Part shown: piece after piece, positions 1-6,615 of the stretch
How the letters are laid out: every line of letters starts with the position of its first letter
How positions within the stretch are numbered: the first letter of the stretch is position 1
Assembly: GCA_030592635.1 (NCBI GenBank)
Contig: JAUVIS010000007.1
Location: 1 to 36,152 of the forward strand
Direction: 5' to 3'
DNA: 36,152 bases
DNA from: Candidatus Fermentibacteraceae bacterium
GTDB taxonomy: Bacteria; Fermentibacterota; Fermentibacteria; Fermentibacterales; JCC-6
The notes under the pieces: model-generated
Told to the model about the DNA's origin: nothing
The model's database searches: none
What the model saw: the letters and a program-made list of their open reading frames with translations, nothing else
Made by a program: the position numbers and the translations under genes

Positions 1-140
1 AGGTTACCGCCGGGATCCAGTCTGAGCCAGTACATGGAATCCCCCAGATCGTCTGAAGGAGAGTATTCGTCAAAATCATCAGAGAAGCTGGCTGCAATAA
101 GGACGCAGGGAAAAACGCAGAGAAATAAAATTGTTTTCAT
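1..140 (-). CDS. Secreted protein, N-terminal fragment (runs off window)
   Basis: The first 46 codons of a minus-strand gene are visible, starting at the ATG whose complement is 138-140. A purine-rich GAAAGG lies about nine bases upstream as a plausible ribosome binding site. The protein begins MKTILFLCVFPCVLIAASFS, a short signal peptide with one lysine, a hydrophobic core and an Ala-Ala-Ser cleavage region. An acidic stretch with several Asp and Ser follows. The rest lies outside the window, so no function can be given. It is downstream of the TPR gene on the same strand, with a 109-base gap. That gap holds only a short direct repeat (TCGAGA twice, around 197-213) and no convincing terminator. 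Confidence 0.6.
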   Translation of the reverse strand, partial: MKTILFLCVFPCVLIAASFSDDFDEYSPSDDLGDSMYWLRLDPGGN

Positions 141-249
141 GGTGGGTTGCCTTTCACCGGGTAATTGTTGAGAGTGTGGAGCCTTTATGCCGTAATCGAG
201 ACTTTGTCGAGATCCCGCCTTAGCGGATGCTTCATTCTCGGTCACGCTC

Positions 250-1596
250 CTAGTTCATTCTCTGATTGTAGTTTTTGCCGAAAAGCTTTACTGCGCATTC
301 GGGGCAGATTCCATGGCTGAATCTGGTGTCGGAGTGATCGGAGATGTAGGACTCAATCTGCTGCCAGTAACCGTCATCATCCCTGACTTTTTTGCAGTTG
401 GCGCAGATGGGAAGCATGCCCTGAAGTTTCTTCACATGAGCCAGGGCCTCGCGAAGCTGTTCGTTCTTTTTGGAAAGATCCACATTCTTCAGACGATAGA
501 TTTCGGCTTCTTTTTCCTTCTTCTCGGTCTCGAACTGAACCTGAAGCAGAGCGATTTTCTCCATGCTTTTTTCATTCGTGTATTCTTCCAGGTCTGTATT
601 CAGTTCCCGGGAGTACATCAGTGCTTTCTTTGGATCTCCCTTTGCGTCGTACAAGTCAATCATCTTGCCCAGGCAGTGTATTTCCATATCTTTCAGTTTC
701 AGCTTCCTTGCAATTCCCAGGGCTCTTGTGATAAATTCTTCAGCTTCATCAAGATGCCCCAGTGTGGTGTATATCGCGCCGATGAAGCTGCATACATATG
801 CTATTCCTCTCCTGTTGCCGATATTCTCATTAAGTTCAAGGCTTCTGTTGAAGCAGCTCAGAGCTGTTTCAATATCATTGAGTTTTTCATGCATGATTCC
901 CAGATTGGCCAGTGTGCTTGCCGTACCCGTTTTGTCTCCCATGTCCTCTCTGATATCAAGGGCCTTTTGGAAATACTCACGGGCACTGTCCAGTTCTTCC
1001 TTTTTCCCGAACAAAGAGCCGATGTTGTGGTAGAGGTATGCCAGTTTCATGCGGTCGCCGGACTCCTCCCAGATCTTTTGCGCGTATTCATAGGAAGACT
1101 GCGCCAGATCAAGGCGTTGCATTGAACTGTAGCATGCGCCAATATTGAGGTGGCATCGTGCGAGTTCATCTTTGTCAGCACCGCATTCCTGTTTCCGCCT
1201 GAGAGACTCGTGGAAGTGCTCAAGAGCCTTGTCAATCATGCCATGAGCCTTGTACGCAGCAGCTATCGTGCCGTGTACGGATGCTGCGCCGTCCTTATCT
1301 TCGAGTTTTTCATAGATTTTCATGGACTTCCGGCAGCATGACAACGCTTCGGGGAAATTTCCAGCCTCGAGATTGATGGTTCCAAGCGTAGTAAAGCCTT
1401 TTGCCTGCTCAACAGGAAGCCCCAGTTTTTCCGCAAGATTCTGTGCTTCCAGAGCGAGGGCTTCAGATTTTCCCGGATCGGAGTGCAGTTTGGCAAAAGC
1501 AAGTCTGTTCAGTGCTTCCACAAGGTCTGAACACGCGGAACCGGATCTGAGTTTTTCCAGCTCCTTCTCCAGGGCTATAATTTGTTCAGCGGGCAT
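250..1596 (-). CDS. TPR-repeat protein with coiled coil and four-cysteine C-terminal tail
   Basis: A 448-residue protein with no signal peptide, so probably cytoplasmic. Residues about 20-350 are tandem tetratricopeptide repeats of the kind seen in TPR sensor proteins (repeated A..Y...A, G..Y...G and L.NIG patterns). Residues about 350-395 form a charged coiled coil rich in Glu and Lys. The tail carries LPICANCKK, then GYWQQIESYI, then SHGICPECA: two CxxC pairs about 30 residues apart (C398/C401 and C431/C434), likely a metal site. The same tail ends many bacterial signalling proteins with PAS, kinase or receiver domains; no kinase or cyclase domain is present here. I chose ATG 1596 because GAGGTG lies six bases upstream; GTG 1605 is the alternative and adds three residues. 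A scaffold or sensor role is inferred; the partner is unknown. Confidence 0.8.
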   Translation of the reverse strand: MPAEQIIALEKELEKLRSGSACSDLVEALNRLAFAKLHSDPGKSEALALEAQNLAEKLGLPVEQAKGFTTLGTINLEAGNFPEALSCCRKSMKIYEKLEDKDGAASVHGTIAAAYKAHGMIDKALEHFHESLRRKQECGADKDELARCHLNIGACYSSMQRLDLAQSSYEYAQKIWEESGDRMKLAYLYHNIGSLFGKKEELDSAREYFQKALDIREDMGDKTGTASTLANLGIMHEKLNDIETALSCFNRSLELNENIGNRRGIAYVCSFIGAIYTTLGHLDEAEEFITRALGIARKLKLKDMEIHCLGKMIDLYDAKGDPKKALMYSRELNTDLEEYTNEKSMEKIALLQVQFETEKKEKEAEIYRLKNVDLSKKNEQLREALAHVKKLQGMLPICANCKKVRDDDGYWQQIESYISDHSDTRFSHGICPECAVKLFGKNYNQRMN

Positions 1597-1688
1597 GTCA
1601 AGCACCTCGTAACTTCCTGAGAGGCTACTCTCGTCGCAGTGCTAAAAGAAAGGCTGTTCCCAATCCAGTAATTCGATCAACCAAATGC

Positions 1689-1717
1689 ATTATATCCGTT
1701 GATATTGCGACTGTCAA
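1689..1717 (-). promoter_or_regulatory. Perfect consensus sigma-70 promoter for the TPR gene
   Basis: Read on the minus strand, TTGACA (complement of 1712-1717) is followed after exactly 17 bases by TATAAT (complement of 1689-1694). Both hexamers match the consensus fully. Transcription would start near 1682, giving a leader of about 85 bases before the ATG at 1596. Confidence 0.8.
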
Positions 1718-1738
1718 TCAACAGGGAATACTGACGAA

Positions 1739-1754
1739 ACCTGCTATCGCAGGT
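1739..1754 (-). terminator. Possible weak terminator hairpin after the XRE gene
   Basis: ACCTGC and GCAGGT form a perfect six-base-pair stem around a four-base loop. On the minus strand it is followed by TTTCGTC, a poor U-tract. It lies between the end of the XRE gene and the TPR promoter, a sensible place for termination. It could instead be an incidental inverted repeat. Confidence 0.3.
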
Positions 1755-1802
1755 CAGTAATTACTTCGGGTAAGAGCCGGGATGAGATTCCCCGACAGCA
1801 CC

Positions 1803-2063
1803 TCAAAAGGCGGGTGTGTCAATTTGCTCACGAAGCTCTTCACTCATGGGTTTCATTCTGGTGGTGGAGAAAATGAATTCGACGGGAAAGCCGAAGTACT
1901 CGCTTATTCTGAAGGCAAGGTCGAGACTTGGATTGTAATCCTGTCGTTCCAGATATCCCACTGTCTGGGGATTGACTCCTATCTGCTCCGCCAGCTGTTT
2001 CCTGGAAATACCCTTCTCCACTCTGAGATTCTTTATCCTGTTGTACAGTTTTCTGGCTTTCAT
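1803..2063 (-). CDS. XRE/Cro-family helix-turn-helix regulator
   Basis: An 86-residue DNA-binding protein that is almost entirely one HTH_3 domain (residues about 6-62). The recognition region reads RKQLAEQIGVNPQTVGYLER, then NPSLDLAFRISEYFG, as in small regulators of the Bacillus YozG type. The ATG at 2063 overlaps the stop of the upstream membrane-protein gene by four bases (ATGA), so the two are probably co-translated. Pairs of a small XRE regulator and a small DERE-motif membrane protein are common in bacteria, and the regulator usually represses its own operon. A candidate operator lies upstream of the pair. Family is confident; target and signal are unknown. Confidence 0.9.
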   Translation of the reverse strand: MKARKLYNRIKNLRVEKGISRKQLAEQIGVNPQTVGYLERQDYNPSLDLAFRISEYFGFPVEFIFSTTRMKPMSEELREQIDTPAF

Positions 2064-2509
2064 TCGATATCTCCCGGAATGTCCTTTCGTATCTTCTTTT
2101 TCCAGGCAATCATGGTGCCGGGAAGGGTGTGGGAAAAGTAGATCAGACTTGCGACAAGAGGCATGGAGATGGTGTACTGCGGGCAGATGTTCAAGCGGCT
2201 TGAAAGAGACAGAGCAAGCATAATCACAAGGCAGATCACGGCGAACCAGCCGTAGGACTCACTGAGTGCCCAGTGAGTCAGGGAAAGCTCTCTTTCGTCA
2301 AGATCCTTTGATTTGGTGTGAGTGAGTTTCCATATCCCCGATTTCCAGTGAAGAGGGATGAATGTAACTGCTACAGCAATCAGGCTGGCGAGGCCCGCTG
2401 CATCGTAGATGTGTGAAGTGCTTCTGTCTCTGTAAACAAAATAGAAGGCGATATTCATGATGAGGAGAGCCGCGTAGTTAGTAACTGCCAGAGTTCTCAA
2501 CTTGTTCAT
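2060..2509 (-). CDS. Four-helix membrane protein with DERE motif (DUF2178-like)
   Basis: A 149-residue protein with four predicted transmembrane segments: residues about 9-26, 38-55, 91-108 and 115-135. Between helices 2 and 3 is a cytoplasmic loop containing KDLDEREL. That motif recalls DUF2178-type membrane proteins usually found beside XRE regulators; the match is by eye. The start at 2509 has an AAGGAG ribosome binding site (complement of 2517-2522). It is the first gene of a two-gene operon with the XRE regulator. It may sense membrane state or modulate the regulator, but its biochemical function is not known. Confidence 0.75.
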   Translation of the reverse strand: MNKLRTLAVTNYAALLIMNIAFYFVYRDRSTSHIYDAAGLASLIAVAVTFIPLHWKSGIWKLTHTKSKDLDERELSLTHWALSESYGWFAVICLVIMLALSLSSRLNICPQYTISMPLVASLIYFSHTLPGTMIAWKKKIRKDIPGDIE

Positions 2510-2520
2510 ACTTATACTCC

Positions 2521-2559
2521 TTGCGTATGATAGTTACTGAATGTTGTAAATATACGCAA
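2521..2559 (-). promoter_or_regulatory. Candidate operator: 8-bp inverted repeat around the transcript start
   Basis: TTGCGTAT (2521-2528) and ATACGCAA (2552-2559) are a perfect inverted repeat with 23 bases between arms. The distal arm overlaps the -10 box of the predicted promoter and the proximal arm runs into the ribosome binding site. This suits autorepression by the XRE protein encoded in the same operon, although binding is inferred only from position. Confidence 0.5.
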
Positions 2560-2577
2560 TGTGTTGTGAACAAGCAA
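2549..2577 (-). promoter_or_regulatory. Promoter of the membrane protein/XRE operon
   Basis: On the minus strand, TTGCTT (complement of 2572-2577), a 17-base spacer and TATATT (complement of 2549-2554). Predicted start of transcription is near 2542, about 33 bases before the ATG at 2509. Confidence 0.6.
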
Positions 2578-2610
2578 TAGTTGAGCGGGTTGGCTCAGTC
2601 TTACTGCATA

Positions 2611-3126
2611 TCAATCAATGAGGTGTGTTATTCGCCAGGTGTCTGTGCTGTCCGGTCTGCATACTATGGTGTATTGCCCTGTCTCAGTGATTATTGAGTC
2701 GGGATTGATCTGCAATTCCATTGTGTAAGATCCGGGGTATGCAATGGACTCACCTGAAGGATCAGAAGGCCAGGGGTAATACCATATGCCTTCGAGAGTG
2801 AGGTCTATGGAGTCGTAAGTTGAGAAAAGCGACTGGGCCAGTGATATTTCCAGATCATAACTCCACGTGCTGTCAATGGTTCCATCACCGTTGTAGTCAG
2901 CCCAGTCCGCTTCCTGAAGATGGTGCAGGAATTCAGTATCGAGTGTGGTTGAGAGAAGACTCAGATCTCTGGTGTCATAGGCATACTCGTAGTTATCGAT
3001 GGTCTTCCAGTCTTCATTTACAGGATTGTGAGGCAGCACCGGAGTTGTTATTCCTGTCGCACTGCTGCCGCATGCTGCTGTCAGTACCAGAGTCAGGACG
3101 GCGATTGCGGTTTTTGCTCTTGACAT
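2611..3126 (-). CDS. Lipoprotein of unknown function
   Basis: A 171-residue protein starting at ATG 3126, which has GGAG six bases upstream. The frame is open for 51 more codons toward 3279, but that stretch has no secretion signal and the lipoprotein signal begins exactly at this ATG. Residues 1-19 are a type II signal peptide with lipobox LTAAC, so the mature protein is probably lipid-anchored from Cys19. The mature part has a short aspartate-rich patch (DYNGDGTID), several Trp and Tyr, and ends with a TGQYTIVCRPD...WRITHL pattern. The overall layout resembles NTF2/SnoaL-like lipoproteins, but this is only a visual impression. It follows the SH3-like gene on the same strand after 119 bases. 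Confidence 0.7.
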   Translation of the reverse strand: MSRAKTAIAVLTLVLTAACGSSATGITTPVLPHNPVNEDWKTIDNYEYAYDTRDLSLLSTTLDTEFLHHLQEADWADYNGDGTIDSTWSYDLEISLAQSLFSTYDSIDLTLEGIWYYPWPSDPSGESIAYPGSYTMELQINPDSIITETGQYTIVCRPDSTDTWRITHLID

Positions 3127-3245
3127 TATTTCTCCATTTCTGTCTCTTGAATGCGTCGTTCTCTCGCAAAAGTTCCTTGAGATGATAGCTGGAACAACGA
3201 CTGGAGTTCCCGCTTCAATGCAAAAAGCATTTCCCCGCGATATGT

Positions 3246-3761
3246 TCAGTTGATGGAAACTGCTTCGCTGAGTATCCATCCCTGAATATCAACACTGTCC
3301 GGGCTGTCGCTCAGATCAACCTTTAGCCAGCCTGAGGTTATGCCGATAAGGGCAGCAGCGGAATTGGCGGGAATGATTGCGAGCGGTGCGGTTGTTGTGT
3401 CCCGTGCGGGAAACACCGGGGTTTCCACCTGTATCATCGCGTAGGATTCATCGGGGCGGGGAGCCCAGACTACAGGGAGTGAATCCGCTGCTGTTATGCC
3501 GGTGTCAGGCGCCAGCCATCTGTATCTGAAGCTGCAGGTGTTGGCAGCCTGCGCGACACCGGGGTCAAAACCCAGCCAGCCTGATCGTGTTCTGACTGTC
3601 AGGGTTACGGTGTCTCCCGGTGTGATCGTTGACCAGATGCCGGAGCGAAAGTCCGGCCTCGTGTAAACATTCAATGTATCCGATGCTGTGAGTGTTGCAG
3701 AGGCGGCAGTTGTTGAGAGAAATGCTGTTACCAGCAAAGTCCGTATGCTTCTAAATCTCAT
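3246..3761 (-). CDS. Secreted protein with two SH3-like segments
   Basis: A 171-residue protein with an N-terminal signal peptide (MRFRSIRTLLVTAFLSTTAA) and no further membrane span. Two segments look like bacterial SH3 (SH3b) folds. The first is at about residues 27-75 (LNVYTRPDFRSG, then SGWLGFDPG). The second is at about 105-170 (TPVFPARDTTTAPLAIIPAN, then SGWLKVDL, then QGWILSEAV). SH3b domains in secreted bacterial proteins often bind cell-wall material. No catalytic domain is attached. ATG 3761 has a strong AAGGAAGGAG about nine bases upstream. The gene is divergent from the glycan operon at 3888. Confidence 0.65.
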   Translation of the reverse strand: MRFRSIRTLLVTAFLSTTAASATLTASDTLNVYTRPDFRSGIWSTITPGDTVTLTVRTRSGWLGFDPGVAQAANTCSFRYRWLAPDTGITAADSLPVVWAPRPDESYAMIQVETPVFPARDTTTAPLAIIPANSAAALIGITSGWLKVDLSDSPDSVDIQGWILSEAVSIN

Positions 3762-3783
3762 GAGAACTCTCCTTCCTTGTCTC

Positions 3784-3804
3784 TGTAATGTAATTCGTAT
3801 TACA
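3784..3804. promoter_or_regulatory. Palindrome in the divergent intergenic region
   Basis: TGTAAT (3784-3789) and ATTACA (3799-3804) are inverted copies. Nested inside is a second palindrome, GTAAT-TCGT-ATTAC (3790-3803). The site lies between the divergently read SH3-like gene and the glycan operon, about 20 bases upstream of the operon's -35 box. It could be a regulator site; no regulator is identified. Confidence 0.3.
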
Positions 3805-3822
3805 CGGGTGGTAAAGAACCCT

Positions 3823-3851
3823 TTGACCTGAAGTCGAAAATATGCGATTAT
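3823..3851 (+). promoter_or_regulatory. Promoter of the glycan operon
   Basis: TTGACC (3823-3828), a 17-base spacer ending in TGC, and GATTAT (3846-3851), giving an extended -10 (TGnGATTAT). Expected transcript start is near 3858, about 30 bases before ATG 3888, with GGGGGAAG as ribosome binding site. Confidence 0.6.
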
Positions 3852-3887
3852 TGCCGGACAGGAAAACCGCTTTCAGGATGGGGGAAG

Positions 3888-5306
3888 ATGAGAGTTACAC
3901 TGGTATATCCCAGCTATGGAACCGAACAGCATTCGCTGTATTTCCCCTTTGGTCTGGCCTATGTGGCGTCATCGTTACTGAATGCAGGACACGAAGTTAC
4001 GGTGGTTGATATGGAGGGAGACCGGCTTTCTGTATCTGAAGCTGTGCGTCGTACTGTGGATTCTTCCCCCGGAGTTGTGGCATTCGGCGGCATGGTAACC
4101 AGATTCCGCTATGTGAAGGAACTGGCAGGTCTCATTCGCGGTGAGATGCCTGGTGTTTTTATGGTTGCCGGTAACAGCGGGGCTACTACTGTTCCTGAAA
4201 TCTATCTCAAATCATGCGGCCTTGACTGTGTTGTGCTGGGCGAGGGAGAAGTCACCGCCGCTGAGCTTGTCTTTGCGGTGGAAGAGGCCGGAGACTGGCG
4301 ACAGGTACCGGGGATCGCCTGGCTGGACGATGACGGTCTGGTTCAGAAATCAGCGCCCAGAGAGCCTGTTGCTGATCTGGATTCACTGCCATGGCCCGCC
4401 TGGGATCTGTTTCACATTGAAAACTATGTGTCCAGCATGGATCACCGTCAGAAAAAGGTCAGACACCTGGAAGCCCTTGCAAGCAGAGGCTGCCCGTTCA
4501 ACTGTGTGTACTGCTACAGGATTTACGGCCGGAATGTCCGAAGAAGATCCCCTGAAGCAATAGTGGCAGAGCTTGTGGAACTTGTTAAGCTTTACGATAT
4601 CCGGTATACGGGTTTTCCCGACGACCTTTTTACAAGCGATAAGAAATTTGTCATGGAGATCTGCGCTCTGATGAGGGAGAAGTTGCCGGGAATCAAGTGG
4701 TCCTGTCTGGGTAGAGTGAATACTGTTGACCGGGAGATGCTTGAAACCATGAAGAACGCAGGATGCGACTGGATATCCTACGGCATTGAATCAGGCTGCG
4801 ACAGAATGCTTGAGAAAATGAAGAGAGGGGTAACCGCAAAGCAGTGTCTTGACGCGATTAAACTTACGGAATCCGTTGGGATACACGCGGAGGGAAGCTT
4901 TATTATCGGGATGTACGGAGAGACCAGAGACTCGGTGAAGAGGACTGTTGAGTTCTGCCGGGAAGCGGATATTACAGCTCCCATGCTTTTTGTTACACCG
5001 TACCCTGGAACTGCCATATTCAGTATGGCCCTGGAAAGGGGCTTGATTAAGGATGTTGAAGAATTCCTCATGAGAATGAACGCGGCGGATGAACTGCTTG
5101 TGAACCTTACTGATTTTACAGACAGTGAACTTATTGAACTTCGCGACTGGGCGCAGGGAACAATAGGAAGAAGCTACCTTTTCAAGAAGCCGTTCACCCG
5201 GATTCCCGATCTTTTATGGAAGCATTTCAAGCTTCGCGGCGCGAGGGGTTTGTTCCACGACATGAGGGCTTTTCTCGCATCTGTACTGTTCAGGAACAGG
5301 GCTTAA
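3888..5306 (+). CDS. B12-binding-type radical SAM protein 1
   Basis: A 472-residue cytoplasmic enzyme. Residues 1-140 form a Rossmann-like cobalamin-binding domain of the BchE/P-methylase class (LVYPSYG at the start, HEVTVVDMEGD, VVLGEGE). The usual DxHxxG histidine motif is absent, as in many members of this class. The 4Fe-4S/SAM motif GCPFNCVYC has C202, C206 and C209, followed by a radical SAM barrel (SYGIESGCDRMLEKMKRG, GSFIIGMYGET). Members methylate unactivated carbons or rearrange lipids and natural products; the substrate here is unknown. It is first in the operon. The next gene starts one base after its stop, so it is co-transcribed with envelope glycosyltransferases. A lipid or sugar substrate is inferred from context. 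Confidence 0.88.
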   Translation: MRVTLVYPSYGTEQHSLYFPFGLAYVASSLLNAGHEVTVVDMEGDRLSVSEAVRRTVDSSPGVVAFGGMVTRFRYVKELAGLIRGEMPGVFMVAGNSGATTVPEIYLKSCGLDCVVLGEGEVTAAELVFAVEEAGDWRQVPGIAWLDDDGLVQKSAPREPVADLDSLPWPAWDLFHIENYVSSMDHRQKKVRHLEALASRGCPFNCVYCYRIYGRNVRRRSPEAIVAELVELVKLYDIRYTGFPDDLFTSDKKFVMEICALMREKLPGIKWSCLGRVNTVDREMLETMKNAGCDWISYGIESGCDRMLEKMKRGVTAKQCLDAIKLTESVGIHAEGSFIIGMYGETRDSVKRTVEFCREADITAPMLFVTPYPGTAIFSMALERGLIKDVEEFLMRMNAADELLVNLTDFTDSELIELRDWAQGTIGRSYLFKKPFTRIPDLLWKHFKLRGARGLFHDMRAFLASVLFRNRA

Positions 5307-5307
5307 C

Positions 5308-6615
5308 ATGACTGGAAACAATGTCTGCGCTGTAAACAGGTATTTGGCTCCCCTGCTTCCCGGAGCAATTCTCATAATATTTGCCGCAGTTATTCTTCCC
5401 CGAATGCTTCTTTTCTTTTACCTGGGCGGCGAGTTGCCGGCGCCCCCGAGGGATCAGCCTCTTTACATCCGCGTTGCCGGCAGAATCGCCCAGGGCGAAG
5501 GTTTTTCTTTTTCCGCAGATGAGGGGATGCTGAGAGATCTGCACATGAATGATCGTGAGTCTTCTCCCTGGATTTCCAGGAGCGACTATGTGTTTGGACT
5601 GACTCCAGTTGAAACTCCAACAGCGGTTATGGAGCCGGGGTATCCTATCCTGCTGGGTATTTTCTTCAGGCTTTTCGGGGCTGTGAGCGGGTCGGTTTTT
5701 ACCATCAATCTTCTTTTTGCTCTGGGCGGGGCATTCGCGGTCAGAAAACTTGTTATGGATGTGTGGGGAGCTGAGTCCGGACTTATGGCAGCCGTTCTGT
5801 GGTCATTGTATCCCCCTTATGTGTATTACTCTGCTTATGCCATGACTGAAACGGCCCACTTTGCTCTGCTTATGATCTCTTCCATGCTGCTTTTATCCGC
5901 AGGCAGAGGAGAGGGGAAAGGGCTGCTGGCAGGTATTTCTCTGGGCGCTTTCTTTCTGATCCGGGCCACCGCAATCTTTCTGATTCCGCTGGAGCTGCTC
6001 TATCTGGCCTGGAGGAAACGCTGGAAAGCTCTTCTTTTCATTTCAGCCGGATTCGTTATTGCGGTATCTCCATGGGTAGCGCGAAACTGGATATCAATGG
6101 GAGAACCGCTGCTGATGCCCACAAAAGGGGTACTCAATTTTCTTACAAGAAATGACCCGGCGACACTGGCTCTTGAGGGCGTCTTTGTGCCCGAAGATAT
6201 ACCTGTTTACAACACTGAGCTTCTGGAGTTTCCCACTGTTGACTCAATACCCGGAGAGCTTGCTAGAAGCAGAGCCCTTGGCGAAGCAGGCAGAACCTAT
6301 GTTTTGAGCAATCCCAGGCTTATGGCGTGGCTTGCCTGGAACCGCGCAACTGGTTTTCTGGCACCCGGCGGCAGTACCCTCGGCACTCGGGGAATGCTTG
6401 CCGGTCTTATTATTTATCCGCTGATGCTGCTTGGAACAATTGGTCTGTGGCGCAATCGATCTCATCCGGAAGCAGTTTTTCTTTTTGCTCTCTTTGTTTT
6501 GTATTTTTTTATACATGTCATGGCACACGGCGGCGTCAGGTACAGACTGCCTGTTGATGCTGTGTTCCTAATGGGAGTGGTACTGGGAACCTGTTGCGGG
6601 AGGGGAAAATCGTGA
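5308..6615 (+). CDS. GT39/ArnT-like membrane glycosyltransferase 1
   Basis: A 435-residue polytopic membrane protein with about ten hydrophobic segments. The first helix (about residues 13-37) is followed by a periplasmic loop with RDQPLYIRVAGRIAQGEGFS, in the place where GT39/PMT enzymes carry their catalytic acidic residue. Further family-like features are SLYPPYVYYSAYAMTE around residue 170 and a conserved SPWVARNWISMG around 252. Such enzymes move a sugar from a polyprenyl-phosphate carrier to a lipid or protein on the periplasmic face. The neighbours argue for glycolipid or polysaccharide decoration. Its stop overlaps the next start by four bases (GTGA). Donor and acceptor cannot be read from the sequence. 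Confidence 0.8.
   Translation: MTGNNVCAVNRYLAPLLPGAILIIFAAVILPRMLLFFYLGGELPAPPRDQPLYIRVAGRIAQGEGFSFSADEGMLRDLHMNDRESSPWISRSDYVFGLTPVETPTAVMEPGYPILLGIFFRLFGAVSGSVFTINLLFALGGAFAVRKLVMDVWGAESGLMAAVLWSLYPPYVYYSAYAMTETAHFALLMISSMLLLSAGRGEGKGLLAGISLGAFFLIRATAIFLIPLELLYLAWRKRWKALLFISAGFVIAVSPWVARNWISMGEPLLMPTKGVLNFLTRNDPATLALEGVFVPEDIPVYNTELLEFPTVDSIPGELARSRALGEAGRTYVLSNPRLMAWLAWNRATGFLAPGGSTLGTRGMLAGLIIYPLMLLGTIGLWRNRSHPEAVFLFALFVLYFFIHVMAHGGVRYRLPVDAVFLMGVVLGTCCGRGKS

Noticed and set aside
313-1125. 270-codon open frame on the plus strand
   Set aside because: It is antisense to the TPR gene, whose repeats and conserved tail are clear; the plus-strand product shows no domain.
3217-3231. AATGC-AAAAA-GCATT hairpin after the SH3-like gene as a terminator
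   Set aside because: The stem has only five pairs, is AT-rich and is not followed by a U-tract on the minus strand.
3127-3279. N-terminal extension of the lipoprotein gene to 3279
   Set aside because: It would overlap the SH3-like gene and bury the lipoprotein signal peptide that starts at 3126 behind a good ribosome binding site.
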